A DNA stretch of 64,000 nt from Larix kaempferi (lineage: Eukaryota > Streptophyta > Pinopsida > Pinales > Pinaceae), in NCBI GenBank assembly GCA_027924585.1, contig BSBM01000361.1, positions 37,865,501 through 37,929,500 on the forward strand, given 5' to 3'. The notes under the pieces were generated by a model that was given only the letters and a program-made list of their open reading frames with translations, had not been told where the DNA came from and searched no databases. A program made the translations under genes and the position numbers. Shown here piece by piece: positions 1 to 11,986 of the stretch (position 1 is its first letter; every line of letters starts with the position of its first letter).

Positions 1-538
1 GTTTAGCTCAAGAAGCTTGAAGAATTTTTTTTTTCTTGCTAGGATGCTAACACATTTTGAATATTTGAAATTCCATTCATTTATTTATTAAAAGATGAGA
101 AGTAGAATGCAATACAACTACGAAATAATACAATATTTGGGTATGGATAAATAACCTTGAGTTGTGCAATTGCGAGTGATTAAGAAACCTATTATTGTCT
201 ACTATCGAAATTGGTAGGAAACCTCTTACCAATGATATCTAATTGTTAAGAATCCATTGTGAAGGAAATTTGTTATGTAACATTGGACAAGAATCGAGTT
301 ATGCATTTTGAAGAGTTCAACAAGAGATCTATCTCCTATTATCCAAGGATGATAACCTCCTACATCCAAGTGAAAAAGAGGCAATGCCAACTAGGGATTC
401 TTTGGCATGTGAGCATATTGGTGTATTAACATATCCAATGGGTTCGTTGTATCTCAAAGCAACACTACTCAACATGGTTTCTTAAATTAAATAGTCATTT
501 CCCCCACTAAATTATGTACACATTCTTGAGCCTCGTTT
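1..538. other. Unassigned AT-rich flank
   Basis: No open frame, LTR end, primer-binding site or recognisable protein motif could be seen on either strand. It precedes an LTR-like block that starts at 539 and is probably the decayed interior or flank of an older retroelement. Confidence 0.4.
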
Positions 539-1247
539 TGTTGGAATATTCTCACCATCATTTTTGTATTTTGCATGCCTGCATGCATCCAGTCCTCATG
601 CATGCATCTGCATGCATCCATTCATTAGTATGGTAGTCTCCCAACACCTAGTCCTCAGTATGTCATCCCCAGGAGCCTGTTTCTGCTCAATTTTATCCCT
701 CCTAGTCACATATGCGCCCTTGTTTTCATCACCGGAGTACAAGTGCACCCTCTTCCATCTATTTAGGATATTCTTCATTTAGTTCCATGATTAGTGGATC
801 TGATCCTTGATTTGAGGATTGATTACTAGTTTAAATGACTGGACCACTTAGATAGACCTTTAGAGAGACTAGATCAGCTATACTAACTACTGACGGCTCC
901 TCATGCGCCCACATTGGAGTCTCCTTCCTACATTTGTGCCACATGCACCAGCTAGACTCAGTTAGACTCATTTGACTGATATTTGATCACTTGTGACCAC
1001 TCTTACTGATTGGATGATGTCTCCAATGTCATCCAAGCCACACATTGAGGAGAATTCGAATGACCTTAGTGGTATTCGAATTCATTTGATTGTATTCAGT
1101 TATTATTCACTATTCAGAGTGCCATCTTACAACTGATGTATGATACAACAATTTTTTCCATTTCTTGTGTAATGAGTGATTATGTATTCAACAATTCTTC
1201 TTCTCTTCTCTGCTATTCTTGAGTGAGTTTTAGTGAGGTCTGCTACA
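539..1247 (+). repeat. Copia-type LTR remnant (family L)
   Basis: The block opens with TGTTGGAATATTC and closes near TCTGCTACA, the TG...CA ends of an LTR. It carries the same ordered words as the sequence starting at 63497: a GCATGCATGC-rich start, then CAACACCTAGTCCTCAGT, GGAGCC, CCCTCCTAG, TCCTTGATTTGAGGATT, CTCCTCATGCGCCC and ACTCAGTTAGACTCA. The two copies are clearly related but quite diverged. No primer-binding site follows and no target duplication was found, so it is a solo LTR or truncated copy. The exact right end is uncertain. Confidence 0.6.
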
Positions 1248-1859
1248 GTTGAGTGATCCTACTCCCAAAATATCACACTTTTCCCTCCATGCTAGATATA
1301 ATAATAGGAATTTTCCAAGAGAGAAATGGAAATTCATGTCTCTCCTTGCAAAAGTAAAGAAGATTAGATGCAATTTCTTGCTTTGAATTTCCAAAAAAAT
1401 ATGGTATTTGATAAATATGGATTCAAAGGGAATATGGATCAACCAAATGTTGTAGCTCAAAACATGGGATGTTAAAATGACTCAATTCATGGGCTTGTTT
1501 GGAGACTCTTTAAATAAAGTTCAAGTTGTGTAGCATGATAAATAATAATAGTGAATATATTTTTCCTTATAGCTAACATTGCAGTGAATACATGAAAGTG
1601 AAAATTGGATGTAGTAAACCGGACATACTATCTCATACTTTATTTTTATTTATTTGTTAATTAGAAAATAATTGTTGTTGATCATTTTCCTTTTCTTATG
1701 TTAAGTGCAATTTCTCTTGTGGTTTCCAGTGGTTGAACTATTCTATTGGTTTTTTCATTTCATTGACTTAATTTTTTTTATAATGATTTTATTGATATAA
1801 AATAAAAAATAAAAAGATAAATAGTTAGACACTGATGGGTTGTATATTTGAGTAGTAGT
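1248..1859. other. Unassigned AT-rich stretch
   Basis: AT-rich sequence with no convincing coding frame or repeat structure. A short minus-strand frame across 1230-1460 has no recognisable motif. Confidence 0.4.
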
Positions 1860-2202
1860 CACTAGTTCCATGAGACCTTGGTGGTCATGATCCACTATTA
1901 TGATATCATGCGATAATTAGCATGTGGTTATTTTCTAACTCATAAATATTTGATGATGTGAAAGGACTATGATGTCATGTGGTAATTGCATGTGGTTTTA
2001 TGTTGTTTTATGATGACATTGGTTCATATAATGATGATAATGTTGTGATAATATGCTTTCACATGAGAGCTTGGTATAGCCCTTGATATTTCATGATGAT
2101 CATATAGTTTTGTGTTTACAATGATTATAAAATCTTATGATAGCATGTGGTAGCATGCATTTGTTGACTATTCATGATGTTATGATGGAAATGATGGTGT
2201 CA
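1860..2202. repeat. Degenerate tandem repeat, left flank of element A
   Basis: Recurring words (TGATGTCATGTGGTA, GTGGTAGCATGC, ATATTCATGATGATG) at roughly 55-80 bp spacing match the 59-bp tandem repeat at 48650-48900 on the far side of element A. The array therefore belonged to one older sequence that element A interrupted. This side is more degenerate than the right side. Confidence 0.6.
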
Positions 2203-3791
2203 TGTCCCCTCAATAGTGATAATTGGATCTAGTTCCTAACCCAACCAATCCATTGGGTTGAGGAGACAAATTCATTTACTATGGGGTCAATTTTGAATTC
2301 TAGGCATTTAATTAATTAGGAGTGTGAATTAATTTTGTCTAAAGTTTATTATGCACTTGAAATAATTATTTTTCATCCATTTAATAATTTTATCATGAAT
2401 AAAGAGGATAATGATCCAAAAGTGCGCCTTAGTGGATGAGGATTACTTTGGAGATGACTTGCAGAAGAAGTTAGAAGAAAGCATCCAAATCTAGAAAATC
2501 GGGAAAAAGGAAAGAAAGATGGTGCAAATCAGAAAAGCACCAAAAACTCAGTAAAAACAATAGAAAGCAACGCAAAATCAGAAAGCATGATCAAATCATA
2601 AAAGCAAGAAAGTACAAAAAAAAGAATAAGTCAGAAGAGCCAGTAAAAGCAGAAAAATCCAAGGCAGGAAGTAGAAATCAAAGCAAAAAAGGAAAAGGAA
2701 GGAAAGCTAGATTTCCTTATCCACTCATGAGGGTGCATTAGTCAAGGATACTTTCTCCTCAAGTAATCCTCCATATATAAATAAATGAGTGCGCACCCCC
2801 TTCACATCTTTTTTCAATTTGAGTTTTGGTTTGAGAGAAATTGTGCCTCAGAGACTTGGGAGATGTGCCCCTAGTCCAAGCTACGTGATGTGCCCCTGAT
2901 TCCTGTGAGAGGATGATGGTATTCAGACATTGTAAATGAGTTTATTTCATTTCCTATAGCTGATCCAAGGCTGGTTCTAAGTTCAGAATAAGTTTCATGA
3001 AGTCTATGGTTCGAATCTTCAAGCTTCCTGTTGATTTCCAGTGCTACTTTGTTGTGTTGAGAGGAGAGGATTTCTTGTGATATTTTGAGAAGAATATTGT
3101 CTTATATATGATGTAATTATAGTCATTATGAAACTATTATATAATTCATAAACTTTAATATTGCAGAATTCTGAAATATTCAGAGTTTTCTCCACCCCTT
3201 TTAGATTTGCATAGAATTTGACTAGTTTTCATAATGCATTTGATAAATGAATGAGTCTTGATACAAATGAAGTAATCATTATTCCTAGATTTGTTTAATA
3301 TGTCATATGTAATATTCCAAGAATAATATCAGAATTTCGTGATCCTTCATTGACTGTTTGGGAGTCCTGAAATCTAACTAGTTGTGCAATCCTAGTAAGC
3401 AATTTGTCATATTTTTGTGAGACTTCATCATAAATTTATCTAACTTTATGGAATGCAACCTGATTGTATATTGACTGTAAATTTATTTTATTTAGCCTCC
3501 TAAATTCATAATCCTTCACCAATAGCTTCCATTCAATGAATGGTGATATACTAGTTTGCATATGCTTGGGTGCCCAGGAGCATTATAGTAGACTTCAGCC
3601 TTGTTGATTTTGAACCATCAATGGTACCAGTGCTTTGTGAAAATTTATTATCATCCATCATATTCCTCCTCCCATCCAAAGTGATTGATCTTTCCTACCT
3701 CTAGTAAAACTAGCCCTTTGAATTCATTGTGTTAGCCGAGTATGGTAAGATTTTGAGTTAGTGTATCATCGGACCTATTTGGTACATTACA
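2203..3791 (+). repeat. Element A 5' LTR
   Basis: Starts TGTCCCCTCAATAG and ends GGTACATTACA; paired with 47005-48597. It contains an A/G-rich tract (about 2500-2710, many AGAAAGCA-like words) and a TATA-like TATATAAATA at 2772-2781 that could serve as promoter. TG...CA ends and a primer-binding site one base after the end fix the boundary. Confidence 0.88.
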
Positions 3792-3792
3792 G

Positions 3793-3804
3793 TGGTATCA
3801 AATC
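3793..3804 (+). promoter_or_regulatory. Element A primer-binding site
   Basis: TGGTATCAAATC lies one base after the 5' LTR and resembles the plant initiator-tRNA-Met site TGGTATCAGAGC with two changes. It would prime minus-strand DNA synthesis. Confidence 0.8.
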
Positions 3805-3837
3805 ATGGTATTCTGAACCTTCTCTTGAATTCTTTCT

Positions 3838-5177
3838 ATGATTTCAAGAATATACTCAGATTATAAGACGAAGGATCCTTTGTCAGAAGAAGAAGAGGGA
3901 GAAGAAATAAATTCTACTGAAGGAAAACTACAAGGAGAATTAGAAATGTCTCACAATGAAGAAAAAGATGATCTCAAACTATTTTTTCAAAAATGATGAA
4001 AGGATTTCAATACATATCTCACAATATTGTTCAATCCGAGAAAGAGACCATATATTTCTTAGCTCAACGGCTAGGAAGCAAGAATGGAGAGGGGAGCAAC
4101 AATTGTACCCCACATGGAGAAATGAAGACCAATAATGGTCATATTTTCTCAAGAAATGGGCCTCACAATTGCCCTAATGAATTCAGGATGGAATCTCAAC
4201 TTCACTCTAGGCCTAGTATGCCCAAGTTTACTGAAGAACAAAGAGAGGAACCCAAGGTTCGAAATGGAGGTCTTGCTTCATGGGAATACAAATATGTTGA
4301 GTACCTTACATTGAATGAAGAGTGCAAAAGTGCTTTACCATTCAAAGACTTCTGTGATCTACAATAAAAGACCAACCCAAGAGGAGGCTTTCCGATGCAA
4401 AATCAGAACTATGAGCTAAGAAATGCTATTGGTGAGATTTATTTACCTTACTTTGATGGTTCACATAAATGCACTGCTAAATATTGGATTCAGAAGCTTG
4501 ATATATATTTTCAGTTGAATCTAATGGATGAGAAAGATTCCATCAAGATGGCTACTCTACACTTAGATGGAGAAGCCAATGATTGGTGGCTTCATGGACT
4601 AAAAAATCTTGGGCATGATGAATTGACCACTTATGAAGAGTTCACAAGAAGGTTGGATGAAATATTTTAAATAAGAGATCCTGAGATCACCTTCAGGGAA
4701 CTAGCGCATGTGAAGCAGACTGGAACTCCTGAATCCTACATCTCTGAGTTTCAAAAAATAGTTGTGATACTCTCTGATATCTCAGAATCTAGATTGATCA
4801 TGTTGTTCATTAAAGGGTTATCAGAACCTTTGAAAGGTTTGGTTAAGGCTTACAGACCCTCTACCTTGTAAGATGCACTCAGTCAAAATAGAGACTTGCA
4901 AGACTCTATTCCGAGGACCAGATTTCCTCCTAGGACTGTCGGTCCTACTTAATTCAAGAATCAAAGGCCACCCATGAAAAGTACTTCTAGAAACATCAGA
5001 AAGGATAACTATTCAAAGGATCGAGATGAATTGAGAAGAATGAAGCTGTGCTTCACCTGTCAGGAGCCATCGGTTCCAGGACACATATGTGCTAAAGGAA
5101 AAGCGCACTACATTGAAGTTTACTCTAATAGATAAGCTTGAGAAGAAGAAGAAGAAGAGGCCCCAGTAGTTGCAGAA
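3838..5177 (+). pseudogene. gag: Element A gag pseudogene
   Basis: Capsid/nucleocapsid gene of the chromovirus. The first ATG after the primer-binding site (3838) opens a Glu-rich N-terminus that soon meets TGA. The capsid core is readable at 4395-4670 (IYLPYFDGSHKCTAKYWI, then DWWLHGLKNL), typical of the retrotransposon gag domain. Further in-frame sequence to about 5130 includes a zinc-knuckle-like CFTCQEP...GHIC segment. At least six stop codons and several frame changes break it. Protease follows directly, as in a gag-pol polyprotein. Confidence 0.85.
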
Positions 5178-5741
5178 GTGGCCTATGAGACTGCAAAAGA
5201 TGAAGCTACCCCCAAGGTGAGAAAGATTTTAGTACTTTCAGGAATGCCTCGCTTCCATACACTAAGATTCAAAGGAGTGGTTCAAGGACAATCAGTCACC
5301 GTGTTAGTGGATGGAGGAGCAACACATAACTTCATTGACTCAAATCTGGTTGAAAGGAGGAAGCTACCTACTGAAAAATTTGGAGGCTTCACTTTTATCA
5401 TTCAAGGTAATCATTCTATGGAATGTTCTAGATGGATTCCTAAATTGCAAATTACTATGGGAGAACATACCATTATAGATAGATTTTATGTTGTGAATGT
5501 GGTTGATACTAACATGGTTTTGGGAGTACAATGGTTGTACTCCATTTGGAAGCACTCAAAAGACTACCAAATTCCTGAGATCGGATTCAAAGGAGAATAT
5601 GGAAAGGAGGTAGTGTTGAGAGGGATCAACACCTACCCAAAACAAGTGGTAAGTGCACACAGTATGATATCCATACTAAGGCATGGAGAAATTGAATGGG
5701 ATGAAGAATTCCTAATCACCACAAAGGGTACCTCTTTGTAA
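5178..5741 (+). pseudogene. pro: Element A retropepsin (protease)
   Basis: Aspartic protease domain that would cleave the gag-pol polyprotein. The active-site loop is VLVDGGATHNFID, a D-G-G-A version of the usual D-S/T-G-A, followed by the flap region and the conserved VLGVQWL near the C-terminus. The open frame of about 187 codons is closed by a TAA before the linker to RT. The linker itself (5742-5948) is readable in the same frame with one more stop. Confidence 0.85.
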
Positions 5742-7100
5742 GTATCCCAATATACAGAATACATTCAGAAGCTGCTCCAAAAGCATAAGAAGGTGTTTAG
5801 GGACCTTCCTCATGGTAGGCCACCTGATAGAGGAGTGGAGCACAGAATTGAGTTGGAGATAGGCACCCCACCTATCAAAGTACATCCCTAAAAGCACCCA
5901 AAAAGATTCAAGGATGAGATAGAGCGAACCATCAAGGAACTGCTTCACTTGGGGTTCATTAGACCGAGCTCAAGTCCTTTTTCCTCATCTGTAGCCCTTG
6001 TGAAGAAGAAAGATGGGACCATGCGAATGTGCATACACTACAGAGCTCTCAACAAGAAGACTATCAAGAATAGATATCTTATCCCAAGGATTGATGAGAT
6101 TATGGATGAAATCCATGGGGCTAAGTACTTCTCAAAGATTGATCTTTGATCTGGTTACCATCAAATTAGCATGCGGGAATAAGACAGCCTCCCGGTGTCA
6201 CCATGGGCGCTTTGAGTTTTTGGTTATGCCTTTTTGCCTAACCAATGCACCTGCAACTTTTCAATCTTGAATGAATAGAGTGTTTAGCAAGTAGCTCCGC
6301 AAGTTTGTACTTGTTTTCTTTGATTATATTTTGATCTATAGTACAACTTGGGAGGAGCATTTGCATCATTTGGATATTGTACTAACAATCTTGGCAGATG
6401 AATCTTTCTCTACAAAGCTATTCAAGTGTGAGTTTGGAATGATTGAGATTTTGTATCTTGGTCATGTGATTGGGAAAGAGGGAGTTAAATTTCACATGGA
6501 AAAGATCCAAGCTATTTTGGATTGGCCAAGTCCTAAAAATCTCACTAAATTGAGAGGTTTTATTTGGTTATGCACTTACTGTCGGAAGTTTGTCAAAGGA
6601 TTTTCCAAGTTGACATCTCCTTTGACAAACCTTACTAAGAGAGGAGCTTTCCATTGGTCAGAATAAATCAAGCAAGCATTCAATAGAACGAAGAAGGTAA
6701 TGAGTAGCTGTCCTATCCTTGCACTTCTAGATTTTTCACAACCCTTTGTTCTTGAGTGTGATCCTTCAGGGAATGGAATAGGAGCAGTCTTGATGAAAAA
6801 AAAGCACCCTTTGCCTTTGAGAGAGGAAATTTGTAGCCCCATGAAATATTATATTCAGTCTATGACAAGGAGATGCTATCCATCATGCATGCGCTAGTCA
6901 ATTTCAGATAGTATTTGGTAGGTGGTAAGTTCATTATCAAGACTGATCACAACAGTTTGAGGCACTTTTTAACCCAAAAAGAGTTGAATGATAGGAAACA
7001 AAAGTGGGTAAGCAAGGTCCAAGCATTTGACTTTGATATTGAATATACAAAGGATAATATGAAAATTGTAGTTGATGCTCTTTCTAGAAAACCAACATTT
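5742..7100 (+). pseudogene. pol: Element A reverse transcriptase-RNase H
   Basis: RT fingers and palm are seen as [51 protein letters not shown] and FFDYILIYS. The last should read F-x-D-D, so a catalytic aspartate is replaced by tyrosine. The connection (YLGHVIGKEGV, ILDWPSPKNL) and RNase H (FVLECDPSGNGIGAVL, then TDHNSLRHFLTQKEL and VVDALSR) follow. Stops near 6150, 6270, 6664 and 6895 and frame changes around 6010-6200 and 6840-6915 destroy the frame. Confidence 0.88.
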
Positions 7101-7546
7101 GCATTGCTCAAATTTTATGATGATTGGAAAGTACAGCTTGGGGTAGAGTACACCAAGAACCAGTTTGCTTGTGATCTATTTGATGGATTAATTCATGATG
7201 ATGCTTACAATATTCTCAATGATATTATCTATTATAAGGATAGGATATTCTTAGTTCCAAAATCCACACTAAAGAAGAAGATCCTTGAGGTTTCCCATGA
7301 TGTGCCTCTAATAGGTCATCCGGGGTTTGTGAAGACTTACAAGAAAGTGAAGGAAAGGTTCACTTGGAAGGGGTTGAAGAAGGAGGTGATGGAGTATGTT
7401 AGATAATGTGGGGCATGTTAGAAAAATAAAGTAGAACATACCCATCCAATAGGTCTCTTACAACCACTTCCTATTCCTAAACAGAAATGGGAAAGTGTAT
7501 CAATGGATTTAATCACCGAGCACCCAAAAATTCAAGGTAAAGACAA

Positions 7547-7549
<3 letters not shown>
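7101..7549 (+). pseudogene. int: Element A integrase, N-terminal part
   Basis: Carries the HHCC zinc-binding region (SHDVPLIGHPGF, then CGAC after a stop at about 7403) and the start of the catalytic core (SVSMDLITEHPKIQGKDN), including the first catalytic aspartate at about 7506. Reading stops where the Penelope-like element entered, inside the codons for GKDNI; the frame resumes at 12850. Confidence 0.88.
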
Positions 7550-7577
<28 letters not shown>

Positions 7578-7662
7578 TTTAATTTTTTAATTTTTTAATT
7601 TTTAATTTAATTTTTAATTTTTTTAATTTTTTTTTTTTTTTAATTTTAAATTATTTTTTTTT
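7550..7662. repeat. (TA)n and T-rich tract at PLE 5' junction
   Basis: Alternating TA followed by runs of T broken by AA. It lies between the target duplication and the inverted pseudo-LTR and has no counterpart at the 3' junction. It may come from slippage on the ATAT of the target or from untemplated synthesis at insertion. Confidence 0.7.
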
Positions 7663-7889
7663 GCGAGATTTCTGTGGTTGATGGTTTCAGGTAGTCTCAG
7701 AGAATCCACAGTTTCCATATTACAAAGTCGACGTTTCGAATCCATATTAGGATCCATCATCAGGACGTAAATGTCAATCTTGTGGAGAGAATAAGAACTA
7801 AGATATATAGTGGAGATGTAGAGATGATCTAATAATATGTTGTCGACTTTGTTTTTTGTGAATAAATTAGGGTTTCGGTGAAATGAGAA
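7663..7889 (-). repeat. Inverted pseudo-LTR of the PLE
   Basis: Its reverse complement matches about 9403-9632 along its length, ending at the conserved CTCATTTCACCGAAACC. It abuts the truncated copy of the coding region in opposite orientation. It preserves the hammerhead core better than either direct copy. Confidence 0.9.
7719..7772 (-). ncRNA. Hammerhead ribozyme motif, type I, intact core
   Basis: On the minus strand the order is stem I strand TTAC..GTC, core CTGATGA, stem II (GGATCC with GGATTC around a 6-nt loop, one G-U), GAAA, then C-GTC and the returning stem I strand GAC..GTAA. Predicted cleavage follows the C of GTC, opposite base 7730. Stem III is only one or two pairs, as in minimal hammerheads thought to work as dimers. 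Hammerheads are known from pseudo-LTRs of PLEs. Every core base needed for the fold is present; activity is untested. Confidence 0.82.
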
Positions 7890-8738
7890 AAAATTCACAA
7901 AGGAACTAGAGGAAAATGGTAGAATTCCCTTTCTCGATGTCCCACTAACTAGAAAAAAAGATGGAACATTAGGACACAAAGTCTTTAGAAAAAAGACTCA
8001 TACTGAGAGCTACCTCCACGTAGACTCTCACCACCATCCATCCCAGAATATAGGGGTTCTTAACACCTTCACAATTAGGGCCTCTAGGATCTCAAATGAA
8101 GAACATATAGATGAAGAAAAAGACCATCTCAAAGAAGTCTTAAGAAACATAGGTTACAAACCTAAATATATCAAGAAATGTCTCAACAAAGTCCACAATA
8201 GGAACCATACTACCCCCAATAATGAGACCAACAACCCTAGCACCCAAACATCTAAACCAAGACCTTACTTAACTTACATTCATGGGGTCACAGATAAGAT
8301 CTCTAGAATCCTTAGGAAGAATGACATCACAACTTCTTTCAAACCCTTAGAAACCATTAGACAGAAAATGAGATCCGTTAAAGATCCTATTGACCAAAGA
8401 CAATGCAAAGGTGTTTATAATGTCCCTTGTTCATGCGAATTATGTTACATAGGTGAGACAGGACGTTCCATCCATACTAGATTAAAAGAGCATGGAGCTG
8501 ACATAAGGAATGAGCGTATCTGAACCTCATCTCTTGCAGAACATTGTGCCAAAACTAAACACCAAGTTCGCCTAGAAGACGCCAAGATTATAGCAAAAGA
8601 AAACCATTACCTGAAATTTAAAGGAAACTCTGGGAATCCTTAGAAATTATAAAACTACCTAAAAATTTAAATAGGGATGGAGGATTTGAAGTGAGCACTA
8701 GTTGGATTCCTCCTTTACTAAACCGTAGATCAAGATAA
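7890..8738 (+). pseudogene. 5'-truncated PLE copy: RT end, linker and endonuclease
   Basis: Begins at the point equivalent to about 11143 in the full copy (AATTCACAA) and continues through the RT C-terminus, linker and GIY-YIG domain. It keeps VPCSCELCYIG and TRLKEHGADI, with the CxxC that the second copy has partly lost. A TGA after NERI and a small rearrangement near 8610 (KFKGNSGNP instead of KRKLREAL) remove the catalytic glutamate region. It is the upstream unit of the head-to-tail tandem. Confidence 0.87.
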
Positions 8739-9402
8739 CAACCAATTGATTCAACTACCTAACCATTTATAACCCTAATTGTATTATACGATATTATATT
8801 TCAATTGATAACCAAGTTAACCTCTCTTTCATAATTAATAATATATTTACTTTTTCTAGTTAAAGACCTCCTCACCATACACTCCATTACTAAACATAGT
8901 TTTATTTAAAGTTATTAATAAATATTTTAAACTAATTTAACCTTAAACCATTTCACTAAAAGTTTCCCTTCACTTGTCATTTCCAATTGATAATAAACCT
9001 TCTTAATAAAACAACGCTCTTAATTCTTAATAAACTAATTTAATAAACCAATCAATTAATTAAAAAAGCTTTAATTGATATTAAAGCTTTATTTGATAAT
9101 AAAACTTTATTTGATATTAAAACTTTATTATTACTACTAATATAAAGGAATATATTTAATAAAAATCCACCAAACTTTCTAAATCCTTAAACATAGTTTT
9201 AAAATAGGGTTCTATTAATTTATTAAAACTAATATTTTATTAACCATTACAAAGAAGTTAACAATACTAGTTTGATTTTTAGGATTATTACTTTAGTTAT
9301 CTCTTTTTAAACAACACTCCACGTAGTTTAATTTAGGTTTTCATTAAATATCAATAAAATTAAAATTAATTAATACTCTCAATCTAATTATTAACCCTAC
9401 TC
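8739..9402 (+). other. PLE 3' untranslated region, copy 1
   Basis: AT-rich, non-coding, and near-identical to 11987-12644. It joins the endonuclease stop codon to the pseudo-LTR. Repeated TTGATATTAAA-like words near 9070-9130 are present in both copies. Confidence 0.8.
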
Positions 9403-9640
9403 TCATTTCACCGAAACCCTATTTTCTTCACAAAAACAAAGCCAGCAACATCTTATTAGATCATCTCTACATCTCCACTATATATCTTAGTTCTTGTGCT
9501 CTCCACAAGATCGACATTTACATCTTGATGATGGATCTTGATATGGATTCAAAACGTCGTCTTTGTAATATGGAAACTATGGATTCTCCGAGACTACCTC
9601 AAACCATCAACAACAGAAATATAGCAACATAAATTACATC
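9403..9640 (+). repeat. Direct pseudo-LTR between PLE copies
   Basis: Starts at CTCATTTCACCGAAACC and runs through the hammerhead motif into the 5' leader of the second copy. Matches 12645-12849 directly and 7663-7889 inversely. It forms the junction of the two tandem units. Confidence 0.88.
9517..9569 (+). ncRNA. Hammerhead ribozyme motif, decayed
   Basis: Same architecture as the motif at 7719-7772, but the core reads TTGATGA and the GAAA box reads AAAA. The GTC/GAC closing pairs of stem I are also lost. Stem II (GGATCT with GGATTC) still pairs in part. Most of the differences are C-to-T or G-to-A, so this copy is expected to be inactive. Confidence 0.75.
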
Positions 9641-11220
9641 CCTATATGGAAGGGATATCTGGCATCAAGTCCGTCTTCTGGAGAAATTAAAAATCAAGAT
9701 AAGAAGGAGAGTGGAAGATCTAAATTTTCTGAAAGATTGCAGAGGTAGGAAGCTTACTCCCACGTTCGTTGTTATCAAACATAAAATGCGTAATATTTGG
9801 AACCACAAGGAATTCGAGAAACTTAGCGAAACTCTGGTTAGGATAGATATCAGGAAGACGTGCTCCACCTTAGACCGCCTATCCCGAGAAGCACTCAACC
9901 TACACCTTGAAATCGCAGGTATGATTAGAACGGACCTGTGGAAGATAATTGATGCCAGCACATCTCTCAAAGCGAGCAAGCATGAACGCAAGGCAATGAA
10001 GAGACATCAAGGCAAAATTGAAAAGCTAAAACGACTCCAAAAAACTCCAAACGCCGCACCTGCACAGGAAACAATTGAATGCAGGAAAGTGGTCAACCTT
10101 TCCAGCCACACGTTGAGCGCATCCGAGTCCACCATCCTTAGAAAGGGCATTAACTTCGTTGTATCACCCAAGAGCATCCCCACCGAATCGATTATCTGCA
10201 ACATAGAGGACGGTATCCAGAACTTAAACGAAGTGCACAAAGAAACCATTAGGCAAGAATGGGCTCTGGTGTTAAGGAAATCCAAACCTCCTAAATGTAA
10301 TATCCATAAAGAAGAGGAACTAGCCTTAAAAAACCTAAGAACAAATGAGGACATAGTCATTTTAAGAGTAGACAACGGAGGAGCCACAGTAGTTTTGGAT
10401 AAAATAGATTACAAAGAAACAAAATGATAGAGCATCTCACTACAAGTGGAAGCTATAGAAAATTAAGTAAAAACCCCATTTCTAAAGTAATTAGAGAAGT
10501 AAATAAAGCTATCAAAAAATCCAACCTGGACGAAGGATTAAAGAAGTGCTTAATCCCAACTAGTGAGATCACACGCAGAATCTATGGTCTCCCTAAGATT
10601 CACAAAGAAGGGGCCCCTCTTTGACCTATAGTCAACACCATAGGGTCCCCCACCTATGAGCTTGCAAAATATGTAGCAAAGAAACTAGGTCCCCTAGTAG
10701 GTAACACTGATTCTTTCATCAAAGACTCAAGCAAATTTGTGAAACTAATTAAAAATGAGAAGTTATAACCTGAAGAAAACATCTTAAGCTTTGATGTTGT
10801 CTCCCTCTTCACGAAAATACCTTTGGATGAGGCCATCCAAGTCATTAAGGAAGCTATCGACCCCCACACAGCTAGGTTAGCAGAATTTTGCCTTAGATCA
10901 ACCTTTTTTAGTTTTGAAGGAGAGTTCTATGAACATACTGCTAGGGTTGCCATGGGATCCCCCCTCTCACCTATAGTGGAAAACCTTTTCATGGAAAAGT
11001 TTGAGAAAGAGGCTTTAGATTCCTACCCATTAAAACCGAAAATGTCAAAGAGATATGTCGCTGACACCAATGTGATATGGCCACATGGTGAGGTTGAACT
11101 CAAGAATTTTTTTATACACCTCAACAGTCTCTCTACCAACATAAATTTCACAATGTAACTAGAGGACAATGGTAGCATTCCCTTTCTCGATGTCCTACTA
11201 GCCATAAAAGAAGATGGAAC
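9632..11220 (+). pseudogene. PLE reverse transcriptase with N-terminal domain
   Basis: Reads from DIWHQVRLLEKLKIK through the PLE N-terminal region (LDRLSREALNLHLEIAG). RT follows with IYGLPKIHKEGAPL, ILSFDVVSLFTKIPLDEA, VAMGSPLSPIVENLFMEKFE and KRYVADTNVIWPHGE. The catalytic box, normally YVDD, reads YVAD, so the enzyme would be inactive. A frame change sits at about 10427, with stops near 10622, 10768 and 11156. No clear ATG starts the frame: TAA lies just upstream in the pseudo-LTR and the first open codons follow about 9632. RT of this family is related to telomerase RT and primes from nicked target DNA. Confidence 0.9.
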
Positions 11221-11986
11221 ATTAGGACACAAAGTCTTCAGAAAAAAGACTCAAACTGAGAGCTGCCTCCACACAGACTATCACCACCACCCATCCAAGA
11301 ATATAGGGGTTCTTAACACCTTAGCAATTAGGGCCTCTAGGATCTCAGATGAAGAACATATAGATGAAGAAAAAGACCATCTCAAAGAAGTCTTAAAAAA
11401 CATAGGTTGCAAACCTAAAGATATCAAGAAATGTCTCAACAAAGTCCACAATAGGAACCATACTACCCCCAATAATGAGACCAACAACCCTAGCACCCAA
11501 ACATCTAAACCAAGAGCTTACTTACCTTACATTCATGGGGTCACAGATAAGATCTCTAGAATCCTTAGGAAGAATGACATCACAACTTCTTTCAAACCCT
11601 TAGAAACCATTAGACAGAAAATGAGATCCGTTAAAGACCCTATTGACCAAAGACAATGCAAAGGTGTTTATAATGTCCCTTTTTCATGCGAATTATGTTA
11701 CATAGGTGAGACAGGATGTTCCATCCATACTAGATTAAAAGAGCATGGAGCTGACATAAGGAATGAGCGTATTCGAACCTCAGCTTTTGCAGAACATTGT
11801 ACCAAAACTAAACACCAAGTTCGCCTAGAAAACACCAAGATTATAGCAAAAGAAAACCATTACTTCAAAAGGAAACTCAGAGAAGCCTTAGAAATTATAA
11901 AACTACCTAACAATTTAAATAGGGATGGAGGATTTGAAGTGAGCACTAGTTGGATTCCTCCTTTACTTAACCGTAGATCAAGATAA
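11221..11986 (+). pseudogene. PLE RT C-terminus, linker and GIY-YIG endonuclease
   Basis: Continues in frame from RT: the thumb-like region with HHHPSKNIGVLNTLAIRAS, a linker, and then the GIY-YIG nuclease. The nuclease shows GVYNVPFSCELCYIGETG (GVY and CYIG for GIY...YIG), the conserved Arg in TRLKEH, and the downstream REALEI glutamate. This nuclease nicks the target for reverse transcription and defines EN-positive PLEs. In the CxxC pair the first Cys region reads PFSCELC instead of PCSCELC of copy 1. The domain from 11621 to the stop at 11984 has no stop codon. Confidence 0.9.

Noticed and set aside
7623-7979. 118-codon minus-strand frame across the PLE 5' end
   Set aside because: It crosses the junction of the inverted pseudo-LTR and truncated copy, so it is not an evolved gene.
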